Below, in pieces: positions 51,644 through 64,000 of a stretch of 64,000 nucleotides of DNA. The position numbers and the translations under genes were made by a program. The notes beneath the pieces were generated by a model. The model saw nothing but the letters and a program-made list of their open reading frames with translations, made no database searches and was not told the DNA's origin. This DNA is from Amyelois transitella (Eukaryota; Arthropoda; Insecta; Lepidoptera; Pyralidae). Every line of letters begins with the position of its first letter. The stretch's first letter is position 1. Location: assembly GCF_032362555.1 (NCBI RefSeq), contig NC_083515.1:2081001-2145000 (forward strand), read 5' to 3'.

Positions 51644-54600
51644 TCACTCGATACTCTTGACTCGCGCCATGACCTTCCCCTCGAACATGGGCAGGGGGTC
51701 GTTGTCGTTGCTGACTTCCTCTTGTATCACCGTGTCCAGGTCGGCGCAGTTTGTTTTGAAGAAGTATCTGTGTAGTGGTAAATAAGTCGTGTTTAATTTT
51801 GGCTGTTGAAAAATGTTTTAATATTATCATGCAAGGGGCAGAAAATGTCTGCCTATAATTTAGCGCCATGACCAGGGTGTCTAGATCGTGTCTATTTTCA
51901 GGTAGGATTTCCATCATATAAGCGAAGAAGCATCATAGCATCATAGAAGCGAAGCCCCACACGAAAGCTTTACTATTTTGTTTTTTAATTTTGCTTTCAA
52001 TAGTCTGTGTTCCTTCTTTATGTACGCCATAGCAACGGTTGCCATGGTTTGTTATTTAGGAAAAAAATACAGATATTATTTTTATTTTCATCATATTTTT
52101 ATTTTATTACATAGGGATAGGCTTACAAACATGGGATTCTTTTTTAGGCGATGGGCTAGCGACCTGTCACTATTTGAATCTCAATTCTATCATTAAGCCA
52201 AATAGCTGAACGTGGCCATTCAGTCTTTTCAAGACTGTTGGCTCTGTCTACCCCGCAAGGGATATAGACGTGACCATATGTATGTATGTATATAGTACTT
52301 AAAATTTGATTATTTCTCTCCTCTTTTCTCCTTCCGTATTAAATAACTAAGTTAGCGACTACACTCCCTCCACCCCCCACCTGTAGTTCCCCTTCCTGGG
52401 CAGGTACTCCTTGAGCAGCTTGAGCGTGAGCGGCGCCGCGGGCACCTTGAACCGGTACGGCACCTGCTCGTCCAGGAACGACACCACCAGCACCGTGTGC
52501 TCGCCCCCCCCGCCCCCACCACCGCCTCCGCCGCTCGTGCTGCTCGACTTGCTGCCGCCGCCCCTGGGAACAACACACCGTTGGATTAAAGGTTTACAAT
52601 AGACCTGGCGAGCTACTAAATATAGCAGCAAAGAGTATGTACATATTATCACGTCTGTATCCCTTGAAAGAATATCTAAAATAATTATATATAAGCGTAT
52701 CTCTTAGTCGCCTTTTGCAACATCCATGGGAAAGAGATGGAGTGGTGTTATTCTTTTTTTTTATATTTTATATACAGTAAAACTTTGAAGAATTTCTATC
52801 ATTGATAGATTGACGTAGATCGATTAGTTAGATGTATACAATTGAACGAACTATTATTTGCGGTTTTGGGCCACCTCGACTATATCATTCTTGCACGCAG
52901 TTCTAACGAGACTCAACTGTAGATCTATTTTTGACTAGATGAGTGTGGTAAAAAATTAGGGCGCATCTGAGGGTCAAAATGACTACATACTTATATGACG
53001 TAGGTATTAATTTCCTTTTTTTGACATAAATTGAAATATAATGTGAAAGCCGATCTTAAATGCAGAGTTAGAAGCCTTGATTACCGACTGCATCGAACAA
53101 TCGACTAATTTGATTACTTTAAATAGAAATCGCCCATCGCTACTACTATATAACGTAGGAATTTATTTCCGTTCCCTCTTCTTCGAAGACCGAAATGTAA
53201 TATGAAAACCGACCCAAAATGAATAGAGGTTCATTTAGTTATCTGAAATAAATTTTACGGAAGAACCGATTAATTTTGAACCGTTTCAAAGTAGCGATGG
53301 GCGATTATTGCTAAATATACAGTCGACCGCATCGAACCTAATTTCTGATCAATTGTATAAGGTTTTATAATAAATTACCAAATAGTGTTCTTAAAATGAA
53401 TGATAGAAAATTCAAAAAATACATTAAAGTAGTTTTTTAATGTAGACAATGTGCATTCGTCCATGATTTAGATTTAAGAGATCTATATTTGTATATTGAC
53501 GTCCGATGAAAATGCTGCAGTGTAGTTTGTTCCGCCGCTTCTTCTACACATGCGCTTTGGAAGCGGTAGTAGTTATAATTAGATTTAAGTGATGTGACGT
53601 CAATAAGTGATACCATGTATCCAATTTTGAAAATAAATCTATTCTATTCTAACCACAATGGGAACGATAATTCGAGCTCGATCGCCATCAAAGGGAAAAT
53701 CTACCGCCAGACTATGTTTGATGCCTGGGGAACTGCACGACAGACGATGTTGTGTCGGAGTTTGTATATATGCTCCAATCCGTGAAATCTTTTGCTCGCG
53801 TAATTTAGACCCTTCGCTGTTAATGGCCGATAGCGCCGTTTGACTGACTGTTGTGGCTAGTGACGTATAGAGGTCGCCACAGAACAATCGAGTGATTCGA
53901 TTACTGTATCTCTCAAAGTGTCGTGTGGTTCCCGGCACCAATAAAAAAAAAGAATAGGACCGCTCCATCTCGTTCCCATTGATTTCGTAAAAGGCGTTAG
54001 GGATATGCTTATTAACTTGGGATTCTTCTTTTAGGCGATGGGCTAGCAACCTGTCACTATTTGAATCTTAATTCTCTATCATTAAGCCGAACAGCTGAAC
54101 GTGGCCTATCAGTCTTTTCAAGACTGTAGTCTCTGTCTACCCCGTAAGGGATAAAGACGTGATCATATGTATGTATGCATTAAGCCGAACAGCTGAACGC
54201 GGCCTATCAGTCTATTCAAGACTGTTGGCTCTGTCTTCCCCGTAAAGGATAAAGACGTGATCATATGTATGTATGTATGCATTTAGTCAAACAGCTGAAC
54301 GTGGGCTATCAGTATTTCCCAAATTGTAGTCTCTGTCTACCCCGTAAGTGATAAAGACGTGATCATATGTACGTATGCATTAAGCCGAACAGCTGAACGC
54401 GGCCTATCAGTCTTTTCAAGACTGTAGTCTCTGTCTACCCCGTAAGGGATAAAGAGCTGAACGCGGCCCCTATCAGTCTATCCCAGCTCGCAGTCCCCGT
54501 CCACCCCGGCGGCCCACCTGGCGCGGCGCTCGCGGCGGCGGTGCTCGTCGCGCTCGGGCTCCCCGGCCGCGATCCACAGCAGGATGCGGGGCTCCGCGTC

Positions 54601-57600
54601 CGCCGCGCTCGTGCGCTCCGACACCACCGACACGCCGCTGTCCGTCAGCTCCGTCGCCGCCGTCTTCTTCGAGAACCTGGAAATTAAAAAAAAAAAAAAA
54701 AAAAAACAAAATTAAAATTGTGCCGTGTGGTTCCCGGCACCAATAAAATGAATGATAGGACCACTCCATCTCTATCCCGTGGATGTCGTAAAAGGCGACT
54801 AAGGGATAGGCTTACAAACTTGGGATTCTTTTTTAGGTGACGGGCTAGCAACCTGTCTATTTGAATCTTAATTCTATCATTAAGCCAAATAGCTGAATGT
54901 GGCCTTTCAGTCTTTTCAAGACTGTTGGCTCTGTCTACCCCGTAAGGGATATAGACGTGACCATATGTATGTATATATGTAAAATCTAAATTCGTTTATT
55001 CACTAAAACAGTTTTACAAAGCCAGTTGTTGAGGCCCTCTAGTGAGTATAGAATACCCGTGTCAGAGGACCACGCTCCCTCGTTACGTAACTATTACTGA
55101 GTACTAAAATAATACCTACCTGGTGCACTTGTTTTATTAGCGCTCGACATGTTGTAGAAATTGTTAAAAGTTGTATATGTATACATATTTGCTTGTGTTT
55201 GAATTTTTGGAATAAAATACGTGATTTTTGCTCAACAATCTATTTGACACTAGAGATGTACAGACATGACATTGTCATAATAATTATGAAAAAGAAATAA
55301 AACTAGACTAACACCATGTACTTTGTTTCACTATCTTAAAAATCGCTCGAATGATAAATATGCAACTTAAATGACTATAAACGAATGTCTACATTCTTGA
55401 AATACGGTTTAGATTTACTCTAGAGAATGTTTTGGGCAGCTGCGATTAGCATGATGGATCTGAACGGGCGCGCCACAAGTAAATAAAGGCAAATAAAAAA
55501 ATGTATACACAATTGCATTTTTGTTCGATTCAACTCGTACACAAGTAATAAAATTATGAAAAACAAAAAAAGATTTTTCTAAGACGTGCATTTTTGTTCG
55601 AAATTGAAAAGTATTTTTTTAAAGGCTATGATAAAAAGTGGCCAGTACCTTGAATGCAGAAAGAATATTATTTAAAAATATTTAATTTCAAGAATGACTT
55701 TTGTCTTATTTTTTGTATTGTATTTTATTATATGTATGTATTTTATTATTGTATTATATGTATGTATTATTTTTTTAATTTCAAATTTTTTTACGACCTC
55801 TGTACGAGATATTCTTCATGTGTTCCCCAGTTATTTACTTTTATTTTTCACCCTATTTTTGACGAATTAAAAGTATTTGTATCAACACACCTGCGCTGCA
55901 AGGAGTGCGGATGATGCATCATGTCCGGGGGCGCGTCGTAGTGGCCGGAGTCCGCCGACAGCGCGCTGGGCGCGCGGCGCGCGGGGGCCTCGGGCGCGGG
56001 CCGGGGGCGGCGCCGCCCGCCCGGCGGGGACGCGCCCGGGGTGCGCTCCGACCACACGCGCGACACGTGCTGGTCTGGGGAATGGGAACAAAAGTGGGTT
56101 AGAAATCATTCATTAATCATTTATATGAATATATGGGATACCTTGACCTAGTTTAAACAATAGTATTATCTAATTTTAATGTACCTAATTCCATAGTTTA
56201 TTAGTTGATAATAGTTAATTAGCCCGCCCTACAATGTCGTAAAATAAAAAGTATACGTAACATACAACCTATAAGTAACATTTTTGTAAAAAAAAACATT
56301 ATTAGTCGATAACAGCACAAACAACATGACGTCACCATAAATTCATAGCTAACTCGTATCCAAAAACAAGGAATATTACAAACACTTTAAAATATAATAA
56401 AATCATACTTAAACTTAATGGACAAAGTTGTCAAAATACACGCACCGAGTATGTCCTGGTCGTTGTCATCATCCAGCTGAAGTTTCTCTCTGATGGCGGC
56501 CGCCACCAGCGCCGGCGGCAACGCTTGTCCACACGAAGCCTCGTCACCCATACCCTGGTAACAAAGTAGGTAGGTAAGTAAGTTGGTTTATACCATACTA
56601 GAGGCCGCCCGCGACTTCGTCCGCGTTGAATCATTCCCGCGGGGACTCTGGGATAAAAAGTTGCCTATATGTTATACTGGGTCTTCAGATACCTACATAC
56701 CTACTAAAGTTCATCGTAATCGGTTCAGTAGTATTTGTGTGAAAGAGTAGCAAAACATCCATACTGTCATCCTGACATACTCACCAACTTTCGCATTTAT
56801 AATATTGGTAGGATTAATTTAATTTCGGGATAAAAGTAAAAGATTTGTCAAGTAGATTTTGCGTAAAAGTGTAAAAAAATATACACAGCCACACATTATA
56901 CGTAAAGACAAAACTCGCAAAGACAGAAAAGACACGTTCATCTAGTCATCGTGACAAACTTTCACGTTTATGATTTACCTAGTTACAAATAAACATAAAA
57001 TTAGGCCTCTTTCCTGTAGGACAAAGACACCAATCTGTCCATTTCCTACGACCGTTTTCAAGTTTTCACATTTTACCTTCTTGACGTAACCAAATGCAAT
57101 ACGTAATAAGCAAATGTTTAGCTACTTTTTTATTTTTATATAAATATATAAGTTCTTTAAATATTTAAAATTAATTGTCAAATAATAATATATAGTGTGC
57201 AAAAAGTTGCGTTGCCACCGCGCGCGCCACACAATTTTCAACATTTTGCAGAAAAAAAAAAAACAAACTGAATCTAAGGTTTGTCTATGGACGTCTACCA
57301 TAAACTAACCTCTGCCAGCCTGCGCTCCAGCCGCTCCTTGTTCTCCTGCTCCCGCCTCACCCTCTCCAGCTTCTCGATAAGGAGCGGCGCGAACTTGTTC
57401 GGCGGTAGAACTCTTAATTGTTCGGACTGAATGCGTTGCGTGCGTGGTATCACCTGGGAAGAAGAAATTATATATTTAATACATACATACATACATACAT
57501 ATAATCACGTCGTCCCTAGTGGGGTAGACAGAGCCAACAGTCGTGCAAAGACTGACAGGTCACGTTCAGCTATTTGAATTTAAGATAGAATTGAGATTGT

Positions 57601-60600
57601 GACAGGTTGCTGGTCCATCGCCTAAAAAAAAGAATCCCGAATTTATAAGCCTACACCTTAGTCGCCTATTACGACATCCATGAGCGAGAGAGAATGGAGT
57701 GGTCCTATTATTTTTTCTAATGGTGCCGGGAACCACACGGCACACACGTTTGATGATATGTAAAAAAAAATTGATTAAATTAGACTTTTTTATCTTATGA
57801 AGGTAGAATAACTTACCATAGCTGTATCTGGTTCCATGTTGATGATAGCGTTCCTGTCGAGACCGTGGGGCCGGGAGCGGTGGCGATCGCGGGTATCGCG
57901 CAAACCACGCATTGACATGCCGTCCCTGTCGCACACATGATAAATCAATATGGAAGAGAGAGAGAGGGCAGATGTTTAAGATTGTGTTATTAAAAATCGT
58001 TTGCATTATGTACCCCTAATAGCGAAAGTTATTTCATTCTTGATAGGCAGGAATACCAGTTCGTGAAATACTAGAGGTAAGTAGTATTTTTACTTTTTAG
58101 TGTCTACTAGTACAATATGATAACTTTTTATTTTTTGTTTTTACTTTTTCATTTCTTTTATGTAATATCTCTGCGAGCTTCAATCATAAATGTATTTTTA
58201 TTACATCTAAAGAACCTATCAAACAGACACATATAACTTTAAAGTATTACATTATTTAATAAACAATTCATTTTTAAGTCAAATTTATTTAATCAAGTGA
58301 TCTTATGTTTATAACATCACCAGCAATGTATGTATTAAGATGTTACACATTAATTACATAAATTACGTCAATTTATGCAATGTAAATGGTGGATTAAATG
58401 ACTGTTATAGCACATTCTTGGGAATTACTGACAGTGCAAGTTAGTTAAGGGTTCCTATGACAGGGACAAACAGATGCAAGTATATTTTTGTAATGCAGTC
58501 AATGGGAGACTAAAGGTGCGCTTACCCAGATGCAAATTTCTACGTATTCGCATCTGTTAAAACGCACCTTTATGATAGAAACGATATTTTGTACACTAAT
58601 TGCTAACATACATTTATAAAAACTACTTAATAGACTAATACATAAATAGTATAACTAAAAGGTTTGAAAAGTAAATAAAAATTGCAACTTATAAGAAAAC
58701 TGGTATAATTAAAAAAAATATACTTTTTTTTTCTATTAGAAACACATTACTTACTTGTAATTAATTGCAGAACATTATCCTGTTGCCTGATCATGCAAGT
58801 TTCTCCCGATGTTTTCCCACACCATAAGCAACGTAGGTACCGGTTAGCACACAAACTAATGTCCTTACATAACTCAGAAAAGAGTCATTGGTACTTTGCC
58901 GAGGTAGGTTTCGGACCTGTGCCTTCATGCGCATCACACAGTCGAATACATAAATACATAAAACACGCCTGTTACCGCTTGAAGTGGTAGGCAGAAAAAT
59001 CTTTCCACTTGCCACGATCCCTTCATTCTTTCACTTCATTTAATTGAAGTCCCACCAACGACGTCTCGACTCTTACATACATACATACATAAAATGACGC
59101 CTCTTTTCCGGAGGGGTAGGCAGAGACTACCTCTTTCCACTTGCCACGATCTCTGCATATTTCCTTTGCTTCATCCACATTCATAACTCTCTTCATGCAA
59201 GCTCGGCGGTTTCGGGTACTTTTGACCTGACCCTTAACCTCTCGACTCTTTCATGGTAAAAAATATGTCCATTACTTACACGCTGCTGCCAGACAGTGAA
59301 ACCGCATCGCTGTCGGTCCTTCCGCTGCTGAAACTGGCGCGGGACGAGTCCTGCCTCGAGGTGGGGCAGTAGCCGGCGTAAGTCACGTGGGCGCTGTACA
59401 CTGACCGCTTGCGGTGACTGCTGCCACCCGATTGTGGTAGTGAGCGGGCGGTGGATTGTGCGGGTCGGTGGGGGAGTCGAGTTTGGACAATTTTGGTGTT
59501 ACAAGGAAAAATGAATGTAAAAGTTGATAGCAATTTGGAAGGAATAAAATGAAGTTGCAACAAGGGAATCCGAATACATCGTAATTCGATAAAATATTCG
59601 TAATTTCGTGACAAAAATGAGATTAAAGAAAATAAAATTTCAATTTGAAAATAGAATCAAGAGTTTATGGAAACAGATGTCAGGTTTAGTCAAAAAAAAA
59701 AACATATCGATGTAAAAATGCATTTTGGTATGGGTGAAATTAATTTGCAACAAAATATGGAATAGATAAATTAATTTTTTTTTAATAAAGGGCATGTGTA
59801 AGTTTAAACATTAGGATAGGGTGGAGATAAGGATGTCAGGTGAGAAACAAGGGTGCATGTGCAAGGATAAATAATAGAGTAGGGTACGGGTGTATGGATT
59901 ATTCAGGTGGCGACGCATCGTGATAACGGGCGGCGTGCGGCGCAAACATGCAGGCGCGGAACAAAACATGGGGGGCAAACAAACTTTATATCAGAAAGCT
60001 GGCAGGGAACAAAAATAAAAAAAAATAATAATATTTAAAACAGCTGTCATCTGGCAGGGAAACAAAATTAAAATTAGAACAGCTGGCGGGGGAACAAAAT
60101 TAAAAATTAAATCAGCTGATAAGTAAGCTTGGGAGAGGGGGTAAATTAAAATGAGTGGATAAACCTGGGCATTCTGATGTGTTGAATATTTTTTTTTTCA
60201 AATGTTGGTATTACATAAAATGTAAAAGGTTGTCAGACTTTTTTCCAGCTTGAATTTATTACTTGAAGTTTATGAATATTTATGTATAAACGATTTATAT
60301 GATTACAACAAAAGGTTTATTGACTATCATTTTGATCAATATGCCGTGAGTTTTGTTCAATGAATGCTCAGGTTTATCAAAGTATTTTTTATTACAATAT
60401 CGCATGCAATGCTAGGGGTCACACTTTATGCAAATTTTGATGACTTAAAGCATTCTAAAAATAATTTCTATATGTACATGTATATTTGAAACAAAATGTC
60501 TAAAAATAAGCTAACATAATAACACTACTCTTGACGTTTAAAACTAAACTACTGTATTAAAGAAAAAAACCCAGACTCGATCCATTAAGCAATCTAGTGT

Positions 60601-63421
60601 GTCATTAGAATTAAGAATTTCGTAAGATTTCTATGAATCTATCTATTTATAAGGTACCTTTATTCTATATATCAGGTCTAGAGTTGAAGTCATTTAGAAA
60701 AAATCGTAAAATAAGATTTTACGAAATTTCTTGGACTACAGAATTGCTTCATGAATTGGCTCTGGGTCGGTTGAAATGCGATGCGACGAACAATACTGTA
60801 GCTTTTGACACTTCGTTTAGAAATAAGAGTACATAGCAATAATATTGTTATTTTAAATTCTTTACCTATGTACTACAACTTCCATATACAACAGAAAAAT
60901 AAATACTGACTGATGTATAAACGCTGAACCCAACCCGATGGGTCTTAAGTTTAAAAATGTAGCATAAAGATGCCAATCTTCTCTTATGCGCCCTCCCTCA
61001 TACTTCAAAAGAAAGACCTTGTCTTTTAAAGTTTTCTTTTTAATTAATTAAAAAAAAAGCGTAACTTTCCATGCTCCTATCTCACCAAAACCAATCGTCA
61101 CCAACTTAAATCTAATCACAACTGCGACCGCTTCCAAAGCGCGCGCGCACAACACAATGTACAGGTCAGTACGTACGGCGCCACATCGGAGCGCAGCCGG
61201 CGGCCCTGCGTGGCCAGCAGCGCGCCGTGCGTGAGCCGCGCCGGCAGCGCGCCCGCCGCCAGCTCCTGCTCCTCGTGCAGCGTGGCCAGCCCCGCCAGCG
61301 GCTGCGCGGGCGGCGACATCTGTCGGCGTTATATTATAGTTATTAACGTTATCATGAAATATATATACAACTAGAGGCCGCCCGCGACTTCGTCCGCGTG
61401 GAAAAGTTAGTTTGGGCATCATTGAAGCCCTCAAGGATGAATAATTTTGGCCGTTTTTTTTTTCACCTTTTCCATTATAGCTTCGCTCCTTAAAGTTACA
61501 GATAGATTATCATTATCAATCAATATATATCCTACTAATATTATAAATGCGAAAGTTTGTGTGTATGTCAGTATGGATGTTTGTTACTCTTTCACGCAAA
61601 AACTACTGAACCGATTACGATGAAATTTGGTATGTAGGTAGCTGAAGACCCAGAATAACATAAAGGCTTTTTATCTCAGAGTCCCCGCGGGAATGATTCC
61701 ACGCGGCCTCTAGTATATAATAAATCAGGGGAAAAAAATAACAAATAACTATGTTGTAAAACACAATCTAACGCCTAAATAATAAGAGATTAAGGTAATT
61801 CAATAAAAGCCGACGATTCATGGAGGGTATGTGGGTATTCATGTAGTGGGTATAGGGGTTCACGGAAAGGGTGTAGGTTCACGGAGGGGGTGTGGGGGTT
61901 CATGTAGTTGTTATGGGGGTACACGGAGAGGGTGTGGGGGTTCACGGAGGGAGTGTGAGGGTTCATGTAGTGTGTATGGGGGTACACGGAGGGGGTGTGG
62001 GGGTTCCCAGAGGGAGTGTGGGGGTTCACCTCTCTGTACTGCGGCGGCGAGTCCGGCGAGGAGAGCGGCTGCGTGGCCGCGCTCACGTACGACACATACG
62101 CCTCCGACCGCAGGAACGCCTGGTACGTCGACTCCGTTATCGAGCGCGTCACCTGGACAAACAAAGAGAGACATAAAGCGTGCGAATACAGGTATTATTT
62201 GAGAGAGTCAGAAAAATATATGGTGTGTTAAGTCGATTCAGAAAATGGACTTGTTCACCGGTAAAAAAATCGAATCTTCGTCTTCTGCCTCCTGGCTTTA
62301 GTTCCGGTTGCATCCTCACTTCTCTGGAGAGGAGCCCAGGGTATGCCTTTGACCACGGACCCTGAATTGGGTGAGTCAAATTTTTACACGAAGCGATTCA
62401 TCTGAACTCCGCAAATTTTGCAGGTAAACCTAACCCGTATTGAATCGATCATGGTTAAACCACAACCAGTTGCCTGAATCTCACCGTAAGAGCATCGGTT
62501 AGCATTCAAACTAATGTACGTAACTTTCGAATATAGTCATTAGTACATGGCCGAGTTGAGATTCGAACCTGCGCCTTTCTGCACATCAAGCATACTAAGC
62601 GTTCATCTTACTGATTCGACCACCGACGCCCTAAATAAATTATTTTTATCTTTAAATAAACTCTCATAATTTTTCCTTTGCGCGAATTTATAATATTCCG
62701 TGTGGTTCCCGGCACCAATACAAAAAAGAATAGGACCACTCCATCGCTTTCCCATGGATGTCGTTAATGGCGACTAAGGGATAGGCTTACAAACTTGGGC
62801 TTCTTTTTTAGGCGTTGGATTAGCAACCTGTCACTATTTGAATCTCAATTCTATCATTAAGCCAAATAGCTGAACGTGGCCATTCAGTCTTTTCAAGACT
62901 ATTGGCTCTGTCTACCCCGCAAGGGATATAGACGTGATCATATGTGTGTATGTGAATTTATAAGTATAATACAGTACAGTAGTACTAGTTAGTGGGTTTT
63001 AATTTAAGTTCCTGGTTGACCGAGCTTTGCTCGGTCTACTGATATATCTTCTTAAAACGCGGTTTTTAAAATGTTTATATATCGGATGGCGCTGATATAG
63101 TTTCTTAAAACGCGGTTTTTAAAATGTTTATATATCTTGGGAACCGAGCTTTTCTCGAACCTAGGACCTTATAAATCGATTCCTTGAACCGAAAAGCCCC
63201 TAATCTTTAACTTTCATGAAAATCGTTGGAGCCGTTTCCGAGATCCTGATTATATACATATATATACAAGAATTGCTCGTTTAAATATATTAGATTTCTC
63301 CTGTACCTCCTGTTCCATGTTATCGAAGATCGTCCGCTCGATGTCAACTCCGTCCTTGAGACTCTGCTTGACATGCTGCTTCAGCTCTTCAGGCATCGCT
63401 AGCTGAGACTTGCGGAGAAAT
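51644..63421 (-). CDS. Axn: Axin, C-terminal part: RGS end to DIX domain (11 exons, 5' end outside window)
   Basis: Exons in coding order: 63421-63307, 62152-62030, 61319-61177, 59420-59280, 57925-57817, 57453-57310, 56554-56446, 56074-55891, 54676-54518, 52563-52381, 51767-51644. Together 510 aa in frame. Axin is the scaffold of the beta-catenin destruction complex in Wnt signalling. Seen in order: the last RGS helices ([27 protein letters not shown]); [13 protein letters not shown]; a GSK3-binding-like helix ([19 protein letters not shown]); the beta-catenin-binding helix ([12 protein letters not shown]); a Pro/Arg/Ala-rich linker; then a Gly run directly before the DIX domain ([43 protein letters not shown]-stop). 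DIX polymerises Axin and binds Dishevelled. The N-terminal half of RGS and the tankyrase-binding region lie past the right edge. The exon 59420 acceptor was chosen by phase. Confidence 0.92.
52113..52291 (+). repeat. 5'-truncated SINE A in Axin intron
   Basis: Begins 'atagggataggcttacaaac' and runs to 'gggatatagacgtgaccata' plus a tgtatgtatgta tail, ending about 90 bp from the Axin exon that begins the DIX domain. A minus fragment follows at about 52640-52750. Confidence 0.8.
53510..53910. repeat. Family D (+) followed by family E (-) dispersed repeats
   Basis: 53510-53652 copies the 3000-3142 repeat closely ('tgatgtgacgtcaataagtg'). It joins directly to a minus copy of the 46008-46250 repeat (about 53640-53905). 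The tight junction suggests one inserted into the other or that they form one composite element. In the Axin intron before the DIX exon. Confidence 0.6.
53919..54510 (+). repeat. SINE A copy followed by a tandem array of its 3' end, reaching the Axin exon 9 donor
   Basis: A full SINE (53919-54178) is followed by three or four more copies of only its last about 100 bp ('agctgaacg.ggcctatcag' to 'gacgtgatcatatgtatgta') at about 54180, 54285 and 54380. A final diverged unit (about 54454-54510, 'agctgaacgcggcccctatc..cagtccccgtccacccc') stops about 7 bp short of the Axin donor boundary at 54518. Confidence 0.8.
54720..54980 (+). repeat. SINE A copy just upstream (coding sense) of Axin exon 9
   Basis: Full copy starting 44 bp from the exon boundary at 54676, separated by a 20-plus A/T run that on the minus strand forms the acceptor's pyrimidine tract. 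Exon 9 is therefore sandwiched between two SINE A insertions. Confidence 0.85.
57481..57742 (-). repeat. SINE A copy in Axin intron
   Basis: (catacata)n tail adjoining the exon 57453 acceptor region, then 'ggggtagacagagccaacag', ending with the head 'ggtgccgggaaccacacggc'. It starts 28 bp upstream (coding sense) of the exon. Confidence 0.85.
58511..58572. repeat. Imperfect hairpin 'taaaggtgcg..cgcaccttta'
   Basis: Outer arms taaaggtgcg / cgcaccttta are perfect. Inner arms agatgc / gcatct are also perfect, with small bulges between. About 62 bp in all, in an Axin intron. It could be a tiny foldback element or a small-RNA-like hairpin. Confidence 0.7.
61822..62029 (-). repeat. 21-bp minisatellite starting at the Axin splice donor
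   Basis: From the donor of exon 62152-62030 the coding strand reads about ten units of gtgaacccccacactccctc type, nearly all exactly 21 bp (one is 19 bp). The first unit's GT is the splice donor itself. The array stays open in the exon's frame as heptads of the form N-P-H-T-P-S-V until a stop at 61790. Several units repeat the 'tcc|gtgaac' donor-like junction. Confidence 0.9.
62276..62632 (-). repeat. tRNA-derived SINE (family B)
   Basis: Near full length and diverged: 'gcctcctggctttagttcc', 'gagcccagggtatgcctttg', 'catggccgagttgagattcg', ending 'ctgattcgaccaccgacgcc' (tRNA-like head on the minus strand). Confidence 0.75.
62698..62953 (+). repeat. SINE A copy in Axin intron
   Basis: Full copy from ccgtgtggttcccggcacca to 'gggatatagacgtgatcata' with a short tgtgtgtatgtg tail. 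Another diverged copy lies at about 63498-63758. Confidence 0.85.
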
Positions 63422-64000
63422 CTGGTAACAAAACAATGTACATTTAACTACTTACATATTTGGAGAAACCGTGTGGCCATGGCCATTAACATAGTGGCGT
63501 GTGGTTCCAGGCGCTTTACAATAGGACAACTTTCGAATAGATGTCGTAATAAGACTAAGGGTAATAACGTTATTAGAATAAGACTAGAGATACTTAAAAA
63601 TAAACTCTGAGAGAGATAAACTCGGGATACTTCTTGTAGACGATAGGCTAGTAACCTATCACTATTTGAATCTCAATTCCACCGTTGAGCCAAACAGCTG
63701 AACATGGCCTTTCAGTCTTTTAAAGACTGCTGACTCTGTGTGTATGTATGTACTATTTGAATAAAAGCGATGTATAAAGTCAGTCACCCATTTAAGAATT
63801 GTGTGAGTTGCTCCCATCTAGACAGAGAGACGGAAGAATCCTACTACTATTATAAAGGCGAAAGTTTGTATGGATGTATGGATGTTTGTTACTCTTTCAC
63901 GCAAAAACTACTGAACCGATTACCATGAAATTTGGTATGTAGGTAGCTGAAGACCCAGAATAACACATAGGCTACTTTTTATCCCAGAGTTCCCGCGGGA
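63422..64000. other. Axin intron running off the window
   Basis: Holds a diverged SINE A copy (about 63498-63758) and, at 63836-64000, the 'tactattataaaggcgaaag' / 'actactgaaccgattaccat' dispersed repeat, cut by the window edge. I see no further Axin exon, so the rest of the RGS domain lies beyond 64000. Confidence 0.6.

Noticed and set aside
53658-54049. Minus-strand 136-aa frame (53639-54049) in an Axin intron
   Set aside because: It spans a SINE A copy and a dispersed repeat. Similar peptides appear wherever the SINE occurs.
55882-56116. Overlapping frames on both strands at 55850-56116
   Set aside because: Shadows of one GC-rich Axin exon (56074-55891). Only the minus frame with HVSRVW fits phase and homology.

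Overview
The window is nuclear DNA from an insect, almost certainly a moth or butterfly. The evidence is long AT-rich introns with GT-AG splice sites, insect-type orthologues, and dense repeats typical of lepidopterans: SINEs with (TATG)n tails, RTE-type LINE 3' ends, repeats with the 'cgacttcgtccgcg' motif, and MITEs. I found no prokaryotic features, CRISPR array or rRNA. Gene models were built by hand from splice sites and reading phase. Every exon junction in every model keeps frame.

Layout: (1) 346-8768 (+) is a mitochondrial short-chain acyl-CoA dehydrogenase-like gene, 9 exons, 406 aa. It lacks the usual catalytic glutamate. (2) 12493-21429 (+) is a single-pass leucine-rich-repeat membrane protein, 7 exons, 650 aa. 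Its first intron holds a deleted pogo/Tigger-type transposon. (3) 22550-28701 (-) and 30658-39971 (-) are two tandem sulfide:quinone oxidoreductase paralogues, 438 and 441 aa, with identical 8-exon structure. (4) 40363-47034 (+) is a MYSM1-like JAMM deubiquitinase, 10 exons, 651 aa. It starts 391 bp from the SQOR copy 2 start codon, so the two probably share a divergent promoter. (5) 51644-63421 (-) is the 3' part of Axin, 11 exons, 510 aa, from the end of the RGS domain through the GSK3- and beta-catenin-binding segments to the DIX domain. Its first exons lie beyond the right edge. MYSM1 and Axin converge on a 4.6 kb stretch nearly free of repeats, most of it probably a long Axin 3' UTR.

The genes are not functionally linked as a set. 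Two metabolic genes (ACAD, SQOR) act in mitochondria, MYSM1 acts on chromatin, Axin acts in Wnt signalling and the LRR protein sits at the cell surface. The window is ordinary in gene content but unusual in its repeats.

The most striking pattern is that tandem duplications or minisatellites repeatedly sit on or next to 5' splice sites. I count seven cases in four genes. One in Axin is a 21-bp array that starts exactly at the donor and stays open in frame. One in MYSM1 copies the end of the catalytic-domain exon plus its donor six more times. Also notable are the shared 3' end of the abundant SINE and the RTE-type LINE, a hAT-type MITE with a perfect 8-bp target duplication, an inverted MITE pair flanking the SQOR2/MYSM1 promoter, and a perfect 18-bp hairpin.
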